Of a stretch of DNA of 64,000 nucleotides, positions 51,483 through 61,590 are shown piece after piece; the first letter of the stretch is position 1; each line of letters begins with the position of its first letter. Source of the DNA: Nostoc edaphicum CCNP1411 (GTDB lineage: Bacteria > Cyanobacteriota > Cyanobacteriia > Cyanobacteriales > Nostocaceae); NCBI RefSeq assembly GCF_014023275.1, contig NZ_CP054697.1, positions 1 to 64,000 on the forward strand. Direction: 5' to 3'. The translations under genes and the position numbers were made by a program. The notes beneath the pieces are model-generated. The model was given only the letters and a program-made list of their open reading frames with translations. It was not told the DNA's origin and made no database searches.

Positions 51483-52026
51483 TCATGAAAAACTGCCCTT
51501 GGGCAAGGAGTCCAGAGCAGTGCTTACAAAAAAAATATGGGAGTTTTAACTATTGCCCCCTGCTTTACATATAATTCGTTCGCTATGTAATACTCTTCAG
51601 TTCCAGTTTTGTAATTTACGCAAAAAGAGCGAAGAACTTTTCAAGCTGCACTATACAAGGATTAGACGGAATCAACCAAGCCCAATGCAACACCCTTAGC
51701 TGAGTGCGTGACAACCAATGGTTGTCAAAATTTGGTCAAACCAACATAAATCCACCATTATCCCAAGGAGCGATCGTAGGCTGTGGAGGGCGGTTGTTGC
51801 TTGGGTAGTTTCGGAGGCAATAGCTATGGCAGGGTATATAAGAGTGCAATGCAATCGCAGACGCGCAAAATTATCGTAGCTTTTAGCACTTCCCATTATG
51901 TTATCTTTTTAACCTTTTTCAACCCCAACTGAGCAAAGAAATTTGACGGTTGAGGATGCTGAGAATAGTTATAAATGTTAGTAAGGTAATATCTTTAAAG
52001 CTAAAACAAAGAAGGCGAAATTTCAA
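51483..52026. other. Intergenic region without a supported gene
   Basis: No open frame here looks like a protein. GCCCTTGGGC near 51498 is a short palindrome. The base just before 52027 includes AAGAAGGCG, the likely ribosome binding site of the acetyltransferase. I see nothing else. Confidence 0.4.
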
Positions 52027-52575
52027 ATGAACAAAAATGTCTCATTGACCTCTTTTCCAAGGTTAGAGACAGAGCGTCTGTTTTTGCGTCAAGAAACCCC
52101 AGAAGATGCTCCTGCTGTTTTTACAGTGTTTTCTGACCCAAAAGTGACTCAATTTCATGACCTTGATACCTTCACGAAACTTGAAGAGGCATTTGGTGTT
52201 ATTGAGCACCGGACAAAAAGATTTGAAATCGGGCGTGGAATCCGATGGGGAATTGCGCCTGTGCAAGACAACACCTTAATTGGTTCCTGTGGTTTTACAT
52301 GGGACACACAAGCAATGAGTGCTGATATAGGTTATGAGCTTGCCAGTGCTTATTGGAGGCAAGGGTTTATGACAGAGGCATTACAAGCTATTCTGCAATT
52401 CGGGTTTTCTAAGTGTGGCTTGCAATTTGTTACTGCTGAAGTAATGTTGAATAACATCGCTTCCAAAAAACTATTACTCAAATTAGGATTCCAAAGTAGG
52501 GGTGTACTGAAACAGCATGGATTTTGGAAAGGGCAGCATCATGACTTAGAGCAATTTGTACTAGCTCGAAATTGA
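52027..52575 (+). CDS. GNAT acetyltransferase, RimJ-type
   Basis: 182 residues. The N-terminal segment LETERLFLRQETPEDAPAVF is the start of RimJ/RimL-type GNAT domains. The acetyl-CoA loop appears as SAYWRQGFMTEALQAIL (about 115-131), with the preceding strand MSADIGYELA, and the later ASKKLLLKLGFQSRGVLKQ. The family acetylates ribosomal protein or small-molecule amino groups; the substrate is not readable. Length is typical. ATG 52027 is preceded by GAAGG. No operon partner downstream. Confidence 0.85.
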   Translation: MNKNVSLTSFPRLETERLFLRQETPEDAPAVFTVFSDPKVTQFHDLDTFTKLEEAFGVIEHRTKRFEIGRGIRWGIAPVQDNTLIGSCGFTWDTQAMSADIGYELASAYWRQGFMTEALQAILQFGFSKCGLQFVTAEVMLNNIASKKLLLKLGFQSRGVLKQHGFWKGQHHDLEQFVLARN

Positions 52576-52722
52576 GAGCAGTGTAGGCTAACTAATACAA
52601 CCAGATAGATTAACATAGAGCCGAGATGCCACAATGCTAAAGGTGCAACAGCCCAAACCATCGTCCTGACAACGGAACAACTTACAGTTAAATCGGGTAC
52701 TCACAATGAGAGTACCCTTGGC

Positions 52723-53075
52723 TGAGTCAAATCTACTACCGAACACCTGACCATTCTTGAACTACTTGGTGGGATCAAAAGCTACGACTATCTTCCTCCA
52801 GGTGGGAAAATGTGGAGTTTATTGCAGATGTACCGATTGGAACTCCAGTGCAAGTCTACAACCTCGTTCCCCGGCAATGGCAACCCGAAGCAGTGAGGGA
52901 CTACTGGAAAGCAAAGGGTTTTCTGGTGGTGCGCTGTGGGGGGCGGGGGCTGTTTTCAGTGGAGAGTGGGCAAGAAGAGAGCTGCATCAAGCTCTACTGT
53001 GTAGTACTACAAATTACAGAAAATCATTCATATACTCTCAACGCAGTTTCTAAAGTTCTGGTTACTTCTGGGTAG
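52723..53075 (+). pseudogene. Remnant of a plasmid-type gene, two frames
   Basis: The plus strand holds HLTILELLGGIKSYDYLPPG in one frame and, after a 2-base shift at GGGAAAAT near 52810, EFIADVPIGTPVQVYNLVPR and YWKAKGFLVVRCGGRGLFSV in another (to 53075). The joined sequence has the look of one protein. Upstream stops and no start show that it is truncated. The 3' end overlaps the end of the SDR gene on the opposite strand. Not recognised. Confidence 0.5.
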
Positions 53076-53877
53076 CAGTTGGCTTGCGAACAGTCGCAGC
53101 AGTTATACGATCAACCAATCCTGGCATAATTAGCTTTGCCCAAGGGAGTACTTTACCTTTCAACGTCATGATGTGTTCTCTTTTACGCCGCTCCATCGCC
53201 CAGATAATTTGATGTACACACTCATCTACTGACATATTGCCTTGCGTTTCATCACGCGGACTTTTGCCTAATGGTTTTCCATCTGCTCCCAACGCTCGTT
53301 GCCGAATATCTGTGGCGACAAACCCTGGTGAAACAACCAATACATCTACTCCTGTTGAGTGCAATTCTATCCGTAATGTATCAAAGAAGCCTTGCATGGC
53401 GTGTTTACTGGCAACGTAACCTGTACGAGTCGGTACACCTGTTTTGCCACAAATTGAAGAAATCGCCACTAATAGTCCTCGACTAGTTTTTAGGTAGGGT
53501 AGGGCATAATGAGTACAATAGACTGCACCTAAATAGTTGACCTGCATTACCCGCTCAAAAACGGACAAATCTGTGACTTCATCAAAGCACGTCAGCATTC
53601 CAATTCCGGCATTGTTGATCAAAATATCAATCTGCCCAAACACGCCAATCGCTCTCTCTACCAACTGCTGGCAAGCAACGGCATGAGTTACGTCTGTAGG
53701 TACTGCAATCACCTTCTGTGTATGATTTGTACAAGCAGTCAGTGTCTGTTCTAATTCTTCTTGATTACGAGCCGCCAAGACTAAATTTGCATCTTGTTGG
53801 GCTAACGAGATTGCCAGCTTTCGCCCAATTCCTGCTGATGCACCTGTGAGAACAATAGTTTTATTAGCAAAGCTCAT
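53062..53877 (-). CDS. Short-chain dehydrogenase/reductase (SDR)
   Basis: 271 residues from ATG 53877. The NAD(P)-binding motif VLTGASAGIGRKLA is at residues 7-20, ILINNAGIGM near 87, and the catalytic Ser-Tyr-Lys as SSIC near 140 and YVASKHAMQG near 153. All are diagnostic of classical SDRs. The segment VVSPGFVATDI near 183 closes the cofactor site. A hydrophobic patch at the C-terminus (LPWAKLIMPGLVDRI) suggests membrane contact. A two-codon longer start (53883) is possible. The substrate is unknown; it does not share an operon with the ABC exporter, which ends 250 bases away on the same strand. Confidence 0.9.
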   Translation of the reverse strand: MSFANKTIVLTGASAGIGRKLAISLAQQDANLVLAARNQEELEQTLTACTNHTQKVIAVPTDVTHAVACQQLVERAIGVFGQIDILINNAGIGMLTCFDEVTDLSVFERVMQVNYLGAVYCTHYALPYLKTSRGLLVAISSICGKTGVPTRTGYVASKHAMQGFFDTLRIELHSTGVDVLVVSPGFVATDIRQRALGADGKPLGKSPRDETQGNMSVDECVHQIIWAMERRKREHIMTLKGKVLPWAKLIMPGLVDRITAATVRKPTATQK

Positions 53878-54125
53878 AATCAATGTTTCCAGTCAAAAAA
53901 TTGCCTATTGTAGAGCTTTATATTACCAGTCAGTTTGCTTTTTTCTTTACAACTAGACGAGGATTTGGGGGATTGGTTGAAATTGGGGATTTTGGGTGTT
54001 GTGTCTCTTTTACAGCAGGAATTCATATAGGGGGCGATTGCTACCGGGGTTAGCGGCGGTGTCAGGTTGATGGTGGAGTGTCTTTTGGGGGCGAGGGGGG
54101 ACGGTTGGGTTTGATCCACAACAGG

Positions 54126-55877
54126 TCAAGCTTCGTCTTGCATACTAACTAGCTTGGCGTAATAACCATCCTGGACAATTAGTTCGTTATGGCTGCCAGC
54201 TTCCACGATACGCCCTTGCTCAAGTACGTATATCCTATCTACATAACGTGTCGCCAACAAACGGTGAGAAACTAATACTGTAGTAAGTCCATTCCTGATC
54301 GCTCGCAATTGCGATAGAACTAAAGCCTCAGTTTTAGTATCTAATGCAGAAAAACAATCGTCTAACAGCAAGATGGGGGTCTGGCGAATCAGCCCACGAG
54401 CTAGGCTGGTTCTTTGTTTCTGCCCACCTGATAAAGTTACCCCACGCTCACCAATTAATGTGGATAAACCTGCACTAAATTTGTTAATTGTTGCTTCAAG
54501 CTGTGCATATCGAGCAGCCTGCCAAATAGATTCGGGTGGTCGATCTGGCTTATCGAATGAAATATTTTCTGAAATTGGTGCTGCAAATAAGAAAGCATCT
54601 TGGGGTACAAATGACAGATTCTGACGCAAGTGATTCAGTGGAACGTCTTTTAAATCTTGCCCATCCAATTTGATTTGTCCACTATTAGGCTCCAATTGCC
54701 TGGCCAGCAGTCGTAACAAGGTAGATTTGCCAGAGCCGACACGACCGATGATGGCAATCATTTCGCCAGGGCTGATACTCAGGGATATCTGTTCTAGAAC
54801 CAGACGCGATGGCAGCCCAGAACTAACTGGGTAACTATACAATAGATTTTCAACTGCAATTTCGCCATTGATAGGCTGAACTGATAAGCCTGTTGGAACA
54901 TCTTCAATCTCTGGCTTTTCATCCATAATCTCAAATACTCTGGTTGCAGCAGTAATGGCATTGAGTAAAGCATACATAACAAAACTGCTTTCCTTGATCA
55001 CCCCCAAAATCATTGCCAAATAAAAGATGAAAGCTGTCAGCGTGCCAACACTGATTTGCCCAGCCAAGACTTGCTTACCACCCACGCCAACAACAATTAA
55101 GGTCATCAGACCACTACCCAGCACAATGGAGGCAGTGAGAATAGCGTTCAAATTGATCAACTTTTGATGAGCTAGCGCATAACAATTTGACACGCCTGTA
55201 AAATGGTTAATCTCACGCTCTTCCTGGGCATGAGACTGAATGGTACGAATACCCTTGAGGTTTTGCTGCACTGTTTCTGTCAACTTACCAAAACCCGCTT
55301 GTACCGCTGCTGATGCCAACAAAATACGCCCAGCTAAATACCAGCCATTAATAACTATTACTACTAGCAAAGGCAGGAGCAACAATGTTAACTGGGGCGA
55401 CTGTTGTAACATAAAAATTGGGGCAATAAACATCACACCAATAAGGCTCACCAGTCGATGCACACCAGACCGGAAAAAGCGACGAATGGATTCCATGTCA
55501 TTAGTCGCTCGTGCAATCAAGTCACCCAAATGATAGTTTGCATAGAAGCCACGACCAAGCCTTTGCAAGTGTGCATAGAATGCTTGCCGTAAATCATAAG
55601 ATATGTAAATTGAAATCAGTGCATTTTTGCGACGACCAAAGTGCAGGATAGCAAAGCGCACAACTGTCAAACTAAGTATCGCCAGAGTCGGTAATAAAAT
55701 ATTTTCATCCTGTTTTGAAATCAAATCAATACCGACTTTTAAATAGATCGGAATGACAGCCTCAACAACGTGAACACTCAGAAGAGCTATTACTGCTATT
55801 AACCACTGGAAACGATAAGGTTGGAAGTAGTAAAAAATTCGCTGTAACACAGTTAAAGTATGTAAATTTGATTTCAT
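54126..55877 (-). CDS. ABC exporter half, MsbA/MdlB-like (partner 1)
   Basis: 583 residues: six membrane helices in the first 320 and a nucleotide-binding domain. Walker A is GRVGSGKST near residue 385, the signature LSGGQKQR near 485, Walker B LLLDDCFSAL near 505 with Asp followed by Cys where a Glu is usual, and the H-switch SHRLLA near 545. The D-C substitution at the catalytic Glu suggests a degenerate site, as in heterodimeric exporters such as TM287. The gene is 220 bases from a second exporter half on the same strand. Substrate unknown. Confidence 0.88.
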   Translation of the reverse strand: MKSNLHTLTVLQRIFYYFQPYRFQWLIAVIALLSVHVVEAVIPIYLKVGIDLISKQDENILLPTLAILSLTVVRFAILHFGRRKNALISIYISYDLRQAFYAHLQRLGRGFYANYHLGDLIARATNDMESIRRFFRSGVHRLVSLIGVMFIAPIFMLQQSPQLTLLLLPLLVVIVINGWYLAGRILLASAAVQAGFGKLTETVQQNLKGIRTIQSHAQEEREINHFTGVSNCYALAHQKLINLNAILTASIVLGSGLMTLIVVGVGGKQVLAGQISVGTLTAFIFYLAMILGVIKESSFVMYALLNAITAATRVFEIMDEKPEIEDVPTGLSVQPINGEIAVENLLYSYPVSSGLPSRLVLEQISLSISPGEMIAIIGRVGSGKSTLLRLLARQLEPNSGQIKLDGQDLKDVPLNHLRQNLSFVPQDAFLFAAPISENISFDKPDRPPESIWQAARYAQLEATINKFSAGLSTLIGERGVTLSGGQKQRTSLARGLIRQTPILLLDDCFSALDTKTEALVLSQLRAIRNGLTTVLVSHRLLATRYVDRIYVLEQGRIVEAGSHNELIVQDGYYAKLVSMQDEA

Positions 55878-56100
55878 TTTTTGGGGTCAGTTATTATCAG
55901 TTTAATTTGGCTGTATAGAGAGACATATCTATTAGATAAAAGCAATAATTTTGTAAAATTACTCAGTTGCAGCAATTTACATTCAATAAGACTTACAGCC
56001 TGTAATTTCCAATCAAATAATAAAGTTAATACAGTTGGAAATCAGCTTATTTAAGATTCATTTTTTGTACAAACGTATTTCTGAAAAATTGCCTCAATAT

Positions 56101-58008
56101 TTAGACATCCTGAGTTAGGCGGGATGATGTGTTTTCACGTCTACGCTTGTACAATTGCGCTTCATAGAGGGTTTTATAAAAACCATTACGAAGCATTAAT
56201 TCCTTGTGGTTTCCTACCTCCACTAGTTGACCATGATTTAAAACCACAATGCGGTCTGCTCGGCGAATAGTCTGTAATCTGTGGGCAATGGTGATAGAAG
56301 TTCTGTTGGCTGTTACTTTCACCAAAGCTGCTTGTATAGCAGCTTCAGTTTCCGGATCAATACTAGCAGTGGCTTCATCCAGAATCAGAATTTCAGGATT
56401 TAAGGCAATGACACGAGTAAACGCTAATAACTGGCGTTGTCCTTGCGATAGATTTTGGCCACGGTCTTCCAATACCGTATCAAAGCCTAGTGGCAAGGCT
56501 TCAATGAAATCTAGGGTCTGTATTAGTTCAGCGGCTTTTCGAGCATCTTCCCGCGTAATAGTTGGATTACCCAAGGCGATGTTGTCATAGACAGTACCAG
56601 GGAAAAGGTGAAAGTCTTGAAAGATAATACCTACACGCTTGCGGATCTGTGCAGGATCTATCTGCATGATATCGATGCCATCTATGAATAAGCTATTTTC
56701 AGGCACATCGTAGAAACGACAGATGAGCCGCGTCAATGTTGTCTTGCCAGAACCAGTGGGCCCGACAATGGCAATGTTTTCTCCTGGTGCTACAGTAAAA
56801 TTAAAGTGACGAATAACTGTTTCGCCGTTTTCATAACAAAAATTCAGATCGCGAAACTCAATTCGACCTTCCAAACCTTCAGGTAAAGGTATAGGTTGCA
56901 ACGGCACGGACAAAGATTCCTTCCAGTCCAACAACCCGAATATGCGTTCACAGGCTGCCGCCGCTCGAAACACCGCATTTGCTTGATCCCCCAAAGCCAC
57001 AATCGGACGGAACAACATATCGCTAAATTGCAAGAACAACACGACCGATCCCAGGGTAGTAGTCTGGTTTAGTACGTGTTGCCCACCTAACCACAAGATA
57101 CTAGCGATCGCTAAATAGGATATGTTGTCGATGATCGGATTGTATACAGTCTCTGCCATGATAGCCTTAGTCTCGGCTACTTTATTGGCTTGGTTAATCG
57201 CAGAGTACTGTTGAAAGCTCAATGCTTCTCGCCCGGACATTTGCACAATTTCAATTCCCGATAAGTGTTCGTGCAAATGCTCGTTGAGACGCGATAAGGT
57301 GGCACGGATGACCTGATAGATCGAACTAGAATAAAGTCTAAAAATTACGATTACACCCGCCACAAACAACATCAAAGGTGATAGTTTTACGGCAAGCATC
57401 GCATCCAAAGACAACATTACGCTTACAGCAACAATCAATGGAATCAATTCTCCAGCCAACGCACCGACACCAGTCAAAAGTTCGGACAAACTCTCGATAT
57501 CGTTAGCAATCCGGGTCAATACCTGCCCAACCATAACCCGATCGTAAAAAGCAGATGGCAAATGCTCGACATGGGCAAACAAATCGCGGCGCAAGTCACT
57601 CAAACCCAACAGTGCCGCATAAGACAGCTGAGAGCGGAAGGCATACCCAAAGCCAGACCACAGTAGTACCCAAAGTAAACCAACAAGGGCGGCAGCAATT
57701 ATTTGTTCAGTGTTTAATGTAGTTGCTAACCATTGGATTAATGCCGTTTGTCCATAATCTGGTAGATCAGTCCGGTAATTATGCATCAAGATCCCGTCCA
57801 CTACCACCCGGCTTACTACAACTGGTATCAAAACGGCAGATGTAGCCGAAAGCATTGCAAACAGCAGAGCTAACGCAATGCGCCAGCGATACGGAGCCAT
57901 CCAGTGCCGCAGTCGCCAGACATTGCTGACAAAGGAGTTAGGCTTATTGATTGATACTTCAAAGGGGTCAAGCCGACCAAAAATGTTAGAGGTCTTTGAT
58001 GATGTCAT
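56101..58008 (-). CDS. ABC exporter half, MsbA/MdlB-like (partner 2)
   Basis: About 635 residues from ATG 58008 (GGGGGATC upstream; a start at 58041 is possible). Six membrane helices are followed by a nucleotide-binding domain. Walker A GPTGSGKTT near residue 400, signature LSQGQRQ near 503, Walker B EILILDEAT near 523 with the catalytic Glu present, and H-switch AHRLQT near 555. With its partner it forms a heterodimer containing one consensus and one degenerate ATP site, a common feature of multidrug or lipid exporters. The two genes are tandem; this one is transcribed first. Confidence 0.88.
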   Translation of the reverse strand: MTSSKTSNIFGRLDPFEVSINKPNSFVSNVWRLRHWMAPYRWRIALALLFAMLSATSAVLIPVVVSRVVVDGILMHNYRTDLPDYGQTALIQWLATTLNTEQIIAAALVGLLWVLLWSGFGYAFRSQLSYAALLGLSDLRRDLFAHVEHLPSAFYDRVMVGQVLTRIANDIESLSELLTGVGALAGELIPLIVAVSVMLSLDAMLAVKLSPLMLFVAGVIVIFRLYSSSIYQVIRATLSRLNEHLHEHLSGIEIVQMSGREALSFQQYSAINQANKVAETKAIMAETVYNPIIDNISYLAIASILWLGGQHVLNQTTTLGSVVLFLQFSDMLFRPIVALGDQANAVFRAAAACERIFGLLDWKESLSVPLQPIPLPEGLEGRIEFRDLNFCYENGETVIRHFNFTVAPGENIAIVGPTGSGKTTLTRLICRFYDVPENSLFIDGIDIMQIDPAQIRKRVGIIFQDFHLFPGTVYDNIALGNPTITREDARKAAELIQTLDFIEALPLGFDTVLEDRGQNLSQGQRQLLAFTRVIALNPEILILDEATASIDPETEAAIQAALVKVTANRTSITIAHRLQTIRRADRIVVLNHGQLVEVGNHKELMLRNGFYKTLYEAQLYKRRRENTSSRLTQDV

Positions 58009-58219
58009 AGTTTGATCCCCCAGGACGAATGGCATTAACAAGTTAGATCAGTCTTGTATATAGATTTGTGACTGCTTTACAGGTTGCTTTTAGTTGTGGC
58101 AAAGTTAGTTTTTCGCTAGGTCATGTAATCATTGCTTTTTTGATATATTTGCTACTAGAGCAATCTGTAAATTTCCGGTCTTCTTGATTCCAGATTAAGC
58201 TGATATTTTACTTCTTCTA

Positions 58220-59410
58220 AGCTGTTACGCAGCTAGATTGTATAATATTAGATTAAGTAATTAATTTAGTATCAGCCATCTATGCCAGCAAAAAATCATC
58301 TTTCCCAAGAGCAGAAGGAAAGGCTACTAAAAACGCTAAAAGAGCATGAAAATCCCTACGTAAGAGAAAAGATTCTGATTTTATTATTAATGAATGATGG
58401 AAAAACTTATCAAGAGATTAGTAAGTTTTTAGATATTGCATATCCAACAGTAGCATATTGGGCAGTTCACGGCGATCCAGATAACCTAGAAAGTTTTTTA
58501 GATGGAAGAAGAGAAGGGAACTTCCGCAAAGTTACCAAAGAATATGAGGATTTATTATTAGAAATAATTGAAAAAGAGCCACTAGAGTATGGGTATGAAT
58601 TTGGTCGTTGGACAGCAGCAAGACTAGCTACATACCTCGAAAAGATAACAGGAATTAAGTTAAGTGGTTCACAAGTTGGGAGAATATTAGAGCGAAAAAA
58701 GTACGTTTACCTTTGGGCAAAATACAGCCTAGAGGACAAACAGAATCCTGAAATGCGTAAGGCATTTAAAGAAAAAATTGTCAGAATACTTAAGAATAAC
58801 AAAGGAAGCCCCAGAGCGTTTACAGGTATGGTTTTGGGATGAGAGTGGATTTAGTTTAAGAGTGATAAGAAGAAAAAAACTGGGGGTAAGAAAGGTACAA
58901 GGAAACAAATCACAGGTCAAAGAAGAAGAGGAAGAGTAAATATTATGGGAGGGTTACGTTATCACGACAAGAAGAGAATGAATTTTGTGATTAAAAAAGG
59001 AAATGCCGATGTATTTTATGAGCAGCTTCAATCTTTGAATAATTTTCTATTGCAAGAATGGATAGAGCAAGGAAATAGAATTGAGACTTTCAATAAATGT
59101 TCTGCGAAAATAGTGATTATCTTAGATAATGCCAGCTTCCATAAAAGAAAAGATATTTTAGTTCGTATCAAGGCAGAAATGCCAAATATTATCCTGGAAT
59201 TTCTACCACCTTATAGTCCAGATTATAATTTGATTGAATTGGTTTGGCATTCAGCAAAAGAATATATAGCTCATAGATTGTTCGAGTCAGTATCACAGCT
59301 AGAAGAGTTGTTAAATAAATTGTTAAATGAAGGAGGTCTTATTATTAAATGGGAACGCAAAATTAAAAATAAAGGTAATGCTGTTTATTAAATTTAGCTG
59401 CGTAACAGCT
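58220..59410 (+). mobile_element. IS630-type element, copy 2 (1191 bp)
   Basis: The same element as 25015-26203. It has identical ends (AGCTGTTACGCAGCT and AGCTGCGTAACAGCT) and TA on both sides (58218-58219 and 59411-59412). It is in intergenic DNA between the ABC exporter and an acetyltransferase. It differs from copy 1 by one A fewer near 58695 and extra bases at three other homopolymers, net +2. Confidence 0.95.
58282..59391 (+). pseudogene. IS630-family transposase, multiply frameshifted (copy 2)
   Basis: Here the frame is fused at RILERKKYVYLWAKYSLEDK, where copy 1 shifts. But an additional A near 58778 (KAFKEKIV in place of KAFKEKLSEYL) and extra A and G near 58880 break it later. It resumes at 58945 (MGGLRYHDKKRMN) to the end. 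All breaks lie at homopolymers of A or G. The catalytic residues are the same as in copy 1. It is inactive as read. Confidence 0.85.
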
Positions 59411-59664
59411 TATTTCCAACTGCTTGTTTTAGTTACTGGAACCACTTTGAACAAAGTACTGTTAATCGGTCAAGTTATCGTATTTAATGAAGTTTAATAG
59501 TCTCATGAACCAGAGTAAAAAGCAAGCAGAAAAATATATAGCAATTCTTGCTATGAGAATGATTAGTTAATTCTTGGCTTATGCTTTGTGTCGAGCGTAA
59601 ATCAACGGGATGGTTTATCAAGGTAGTGTGATCATAGCGATGCTATGCAAATAGCATGATTACG

Positions 59665-60096
59665 ATGGCAGATATAGAGATCCGAACTTTTGAACTTACT
59701 GATGAGTCTGCCGTCATTGCCTTATGGATACGGTGTGGTTTAACTCGACCCTGGAATGATCCCAAAAGGGACATTGAGCGAAAGCTTTGTGTACAACCCC
59801 ATCTTTTTCTTGTAGGTACAACTGGGCAGAAGCTTATAGCAACAGTTATGGCAGGGTATGAGGGGCATCGAGGTTGGATAAATTACCTTGCAGTTGCCCC
59901 ACAATATCAGCGTCAAGGAATTGGAAGGTTGATGATTTTAGAAGCCGAACAACTTCTTGTGGAAGCAGGTTGTCCGAAAATTAATTTGCTAGTGCGGACT
60001 ACAAATAGCGAAGTTATTAGATTTTATGAACGTTTGGGATATGTTGTTGACGATGTTATCAGCTTGGGCAAACGTCTTGAATCCGATGAGTCATGA
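59665..60096 (+). CDS. GNAT acetyltransferase, YpeA-like
   Basis: About 143 residues. The sequence MADIEIRTFELTDESAVIAL then RPWNDPKRDIERKLCVQPHL matches the YpeA-type small acetyltransferases. The acetyl-CoA loop is VAPQYQRQGIGRLMILEAE near residue 80, and NLLVRTTNSEVIRFYERLGY near 110 closes the fold. The start at 59656 adds MIT; either is possible. The length is normal for the family (about 140). No partner gene. Substrate unknown. Confidence 0.88.
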   Translation: MADIEIRTFELTDESAVIALWIRCGLTRPWNDPKRDIERKLCVQPHLFLVGTTGQKLIATVMAGYEGHRGWINYLAVAPQYQRQGIGRLMILEAEQLLVEAGCPKINLLVRTTNSEVIRFYERLGYVVDDVISLGKRLESDES

Positions 60097-60246
60097 TCTG
60101 AATTGCGATGCTATTCATGCATAGTCTGTAATTGTGCGATCCGTTCCGCACTTTCTATCACTCTGGAAAAAGAAATATGATAGACTCTAGAAGGTTTGAA
60201 ACATTTTTCATATCAATGATTATTCAAGCCATAGCAAGGATAAGTG

Positions 60247-60552
60247 ATGAACTTTAAAAATGCATCATCTACAGACTTTTGCGCCCGTCAACTTAAAGCT
60301 TTAGCAGATACGACACGTCTATCTGTTGTGAAAATTCTCATGGAAGGCCCGAAACACGTCGGAGAACTGAATGCTGTCTTGAAGCTAGAGCAGAGTTTGT
60401 TATCCCACCATTTGAAAATTTTGCGAGAAGCAGGTTTTGTGGAGGCGACACGAGATGGCAAGGCAGTACTTTATCATTTTGTACCGACGATTCGACAGGT
60501 CAACACTGGTAAAGCAATTGATTTAGGCTGTTGTCTGCTCTGTTTTGAATAA
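60247..60552 (+). CDS. ArsR-family HTH regulator
   Basis: 101 residues with a winged-helix DNA-binding domain: RQLKALADTTRLSVVKILME then LEQSLLSHHLKILREAGFVE and the wing TRDGKAVLYHFV. The C-terminus LGCCLLCFE has a Cys pair and another Cys that could sense metal or arsenite. It is placed 21 bases before pstS on the same strand, suggesting that it regulates the phosphate genes. In several bacteria ArsR-type genes and phosphate-binding genes share arsenic-response clusters, because arsenate enters by Pst. ATG 60247 chosen; an in-frame GTG at 60244 is close. Confidence 0.85.
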   Translation: MNFKNASSTDFCARQLKALADTTRLSVVKILMEGPKHVGELNAVLKLEQSLLSHHLKILREAGFVEATRDGKAVLYHFVPTIRQVNTGKAIDLGCCLLCFE

Positions 60553-60573
60553 AAATTTAGACGCAATTTTTCG

Positions 60574-61428
60574 ATGAAACAACTCAAAACCCTAGCATTT
60601 ATTACTGTCGGTTTCACAATTTGCTTGGGACTACTATCTTGTACGCAATCTTCAAAAACAGCGACTCAACCAACCAATCAATTACAGGGAAAGTTAGTTT
60701 TAACAGGCTCTAGTACAGTAGCACCGTTGGCAGCAGAAATTGGTAAGCAATTTGAATCAGAACATCCTGATGTCCGAGTGGATGTGCAAACAGGAGGTTC
60801 ATCTCGCGGTATTGCTGATGCGCGTACAGGCGTTGCTAACATTGGGATGGCATCTCGTAGCCTCAAAGAGGAGGAGAAAGACTTACAAGCTTTTGCTATT
60901 GCCCGCGATGGAATTGGCATTATTTTGCATAAAGAAAATTCCATAAAATCCCTCTCAAATCAACAAGTTATCGATATTTACACTGGTAAGATTAACAACT
61001 GGCAACAAGTTAGTGGCAAAAATGCACCGATTACAGTTGTCAACAAAGCTGAGGGACGTTCTACGCTGGAATTGTTTCTTGGCTACTTCAAACTTAAGAA
61101 TAGCGATATCAAATCATCGGTTGTGATTGGGGACAATCAGCAAGGCATTAAGACAGTAGCAGGTAATCCTAACGCCATTGGATATGTATCTATTGGTACT
61201 GCTGAATTTAGTATCAACAACGGCGATGCGATTAAGTTATTGCCTTTGAATGGAGTCGCAGCCACCACAGAAAATGTCCGAAATGGAAAGTTTCCACTTT
61301 CCCGTCCCCTGAATTTGGTTACTAAAACTCAGCCGGCAGGGTTAGATCGAGCATTTATTGAGTTTGCACAGTCGCCGCAAGTCCATGAAATTGTTAAAAA
61401 GCAAGATTTTGTCCCCGTCTCAAAGTGA
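60574..61428 (+). CDS. pstS: Phosphate-binding lipoprotein PstS
   Basis: 284 residues. A signal with the lipobox-like LGLLSC gives a lipoprotein. The phosphate-binding loop TGSSTVAPLAAEIGKQF near residue 45 and QTGGSSRGIADARTGVANIG near 72 are specific for PstS-type binding proteins. The segment VNKAEGRSTLELFLGYF near 155 is conserved too. It delivers phosphate to PstCA; affinity for arsenate is an inference. The reading frame overlaps the pstC start by 44 bases. Confidence 0.9.
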   Translation: MKQLKTLAFITVGFTICLGLLSCTQSSKTATQPTNQLQGKLVLTGSSTVAPLAAEIGKQFESEHPDVRVDVQTGGSSRGIADARTGVANIGMASRSLKEEEKDLQAFAIARDGIGIILHKENSIKSLSNQQVIDIYTGKINNWQQVSGKNAPITVVNKAEGRSTLELFLGYFKLKNSDIKSSVVIGDNQQGIKTVAGNPNAIGYVSIGTAEFSINNGDAIKLLPLNGVAATTENVRNGKFPLSRPLNLVTKTQPAGLDRAFIEFAQSPQVHEIVKKQDFVPVSK

Positions 61429-61590
61429 TATCGTTCTCCTGTGGATATTACGGTTATTAGCTCTAATCACAAGTATTATTGTTGTCTTAATTACCGGATT
61501 CTTATTACTCGAAGCATTGCCAATACTGCGACAGGTAGGATGGTTGCGTTTTGTCAGCGATCCATCTTGGCATCCAGGTGAAGGATTATA

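Noticed and set aside
51696..51896. 66-codon minus-strand frame
   Set aside because: No domain and no ribosome binding site; lies in a non-coding stretch.
53880..54119. 79-codon minus-strand frame between SDR and ABC genes
   Set aside because: Low-complexity composition and no ribosome binding site.
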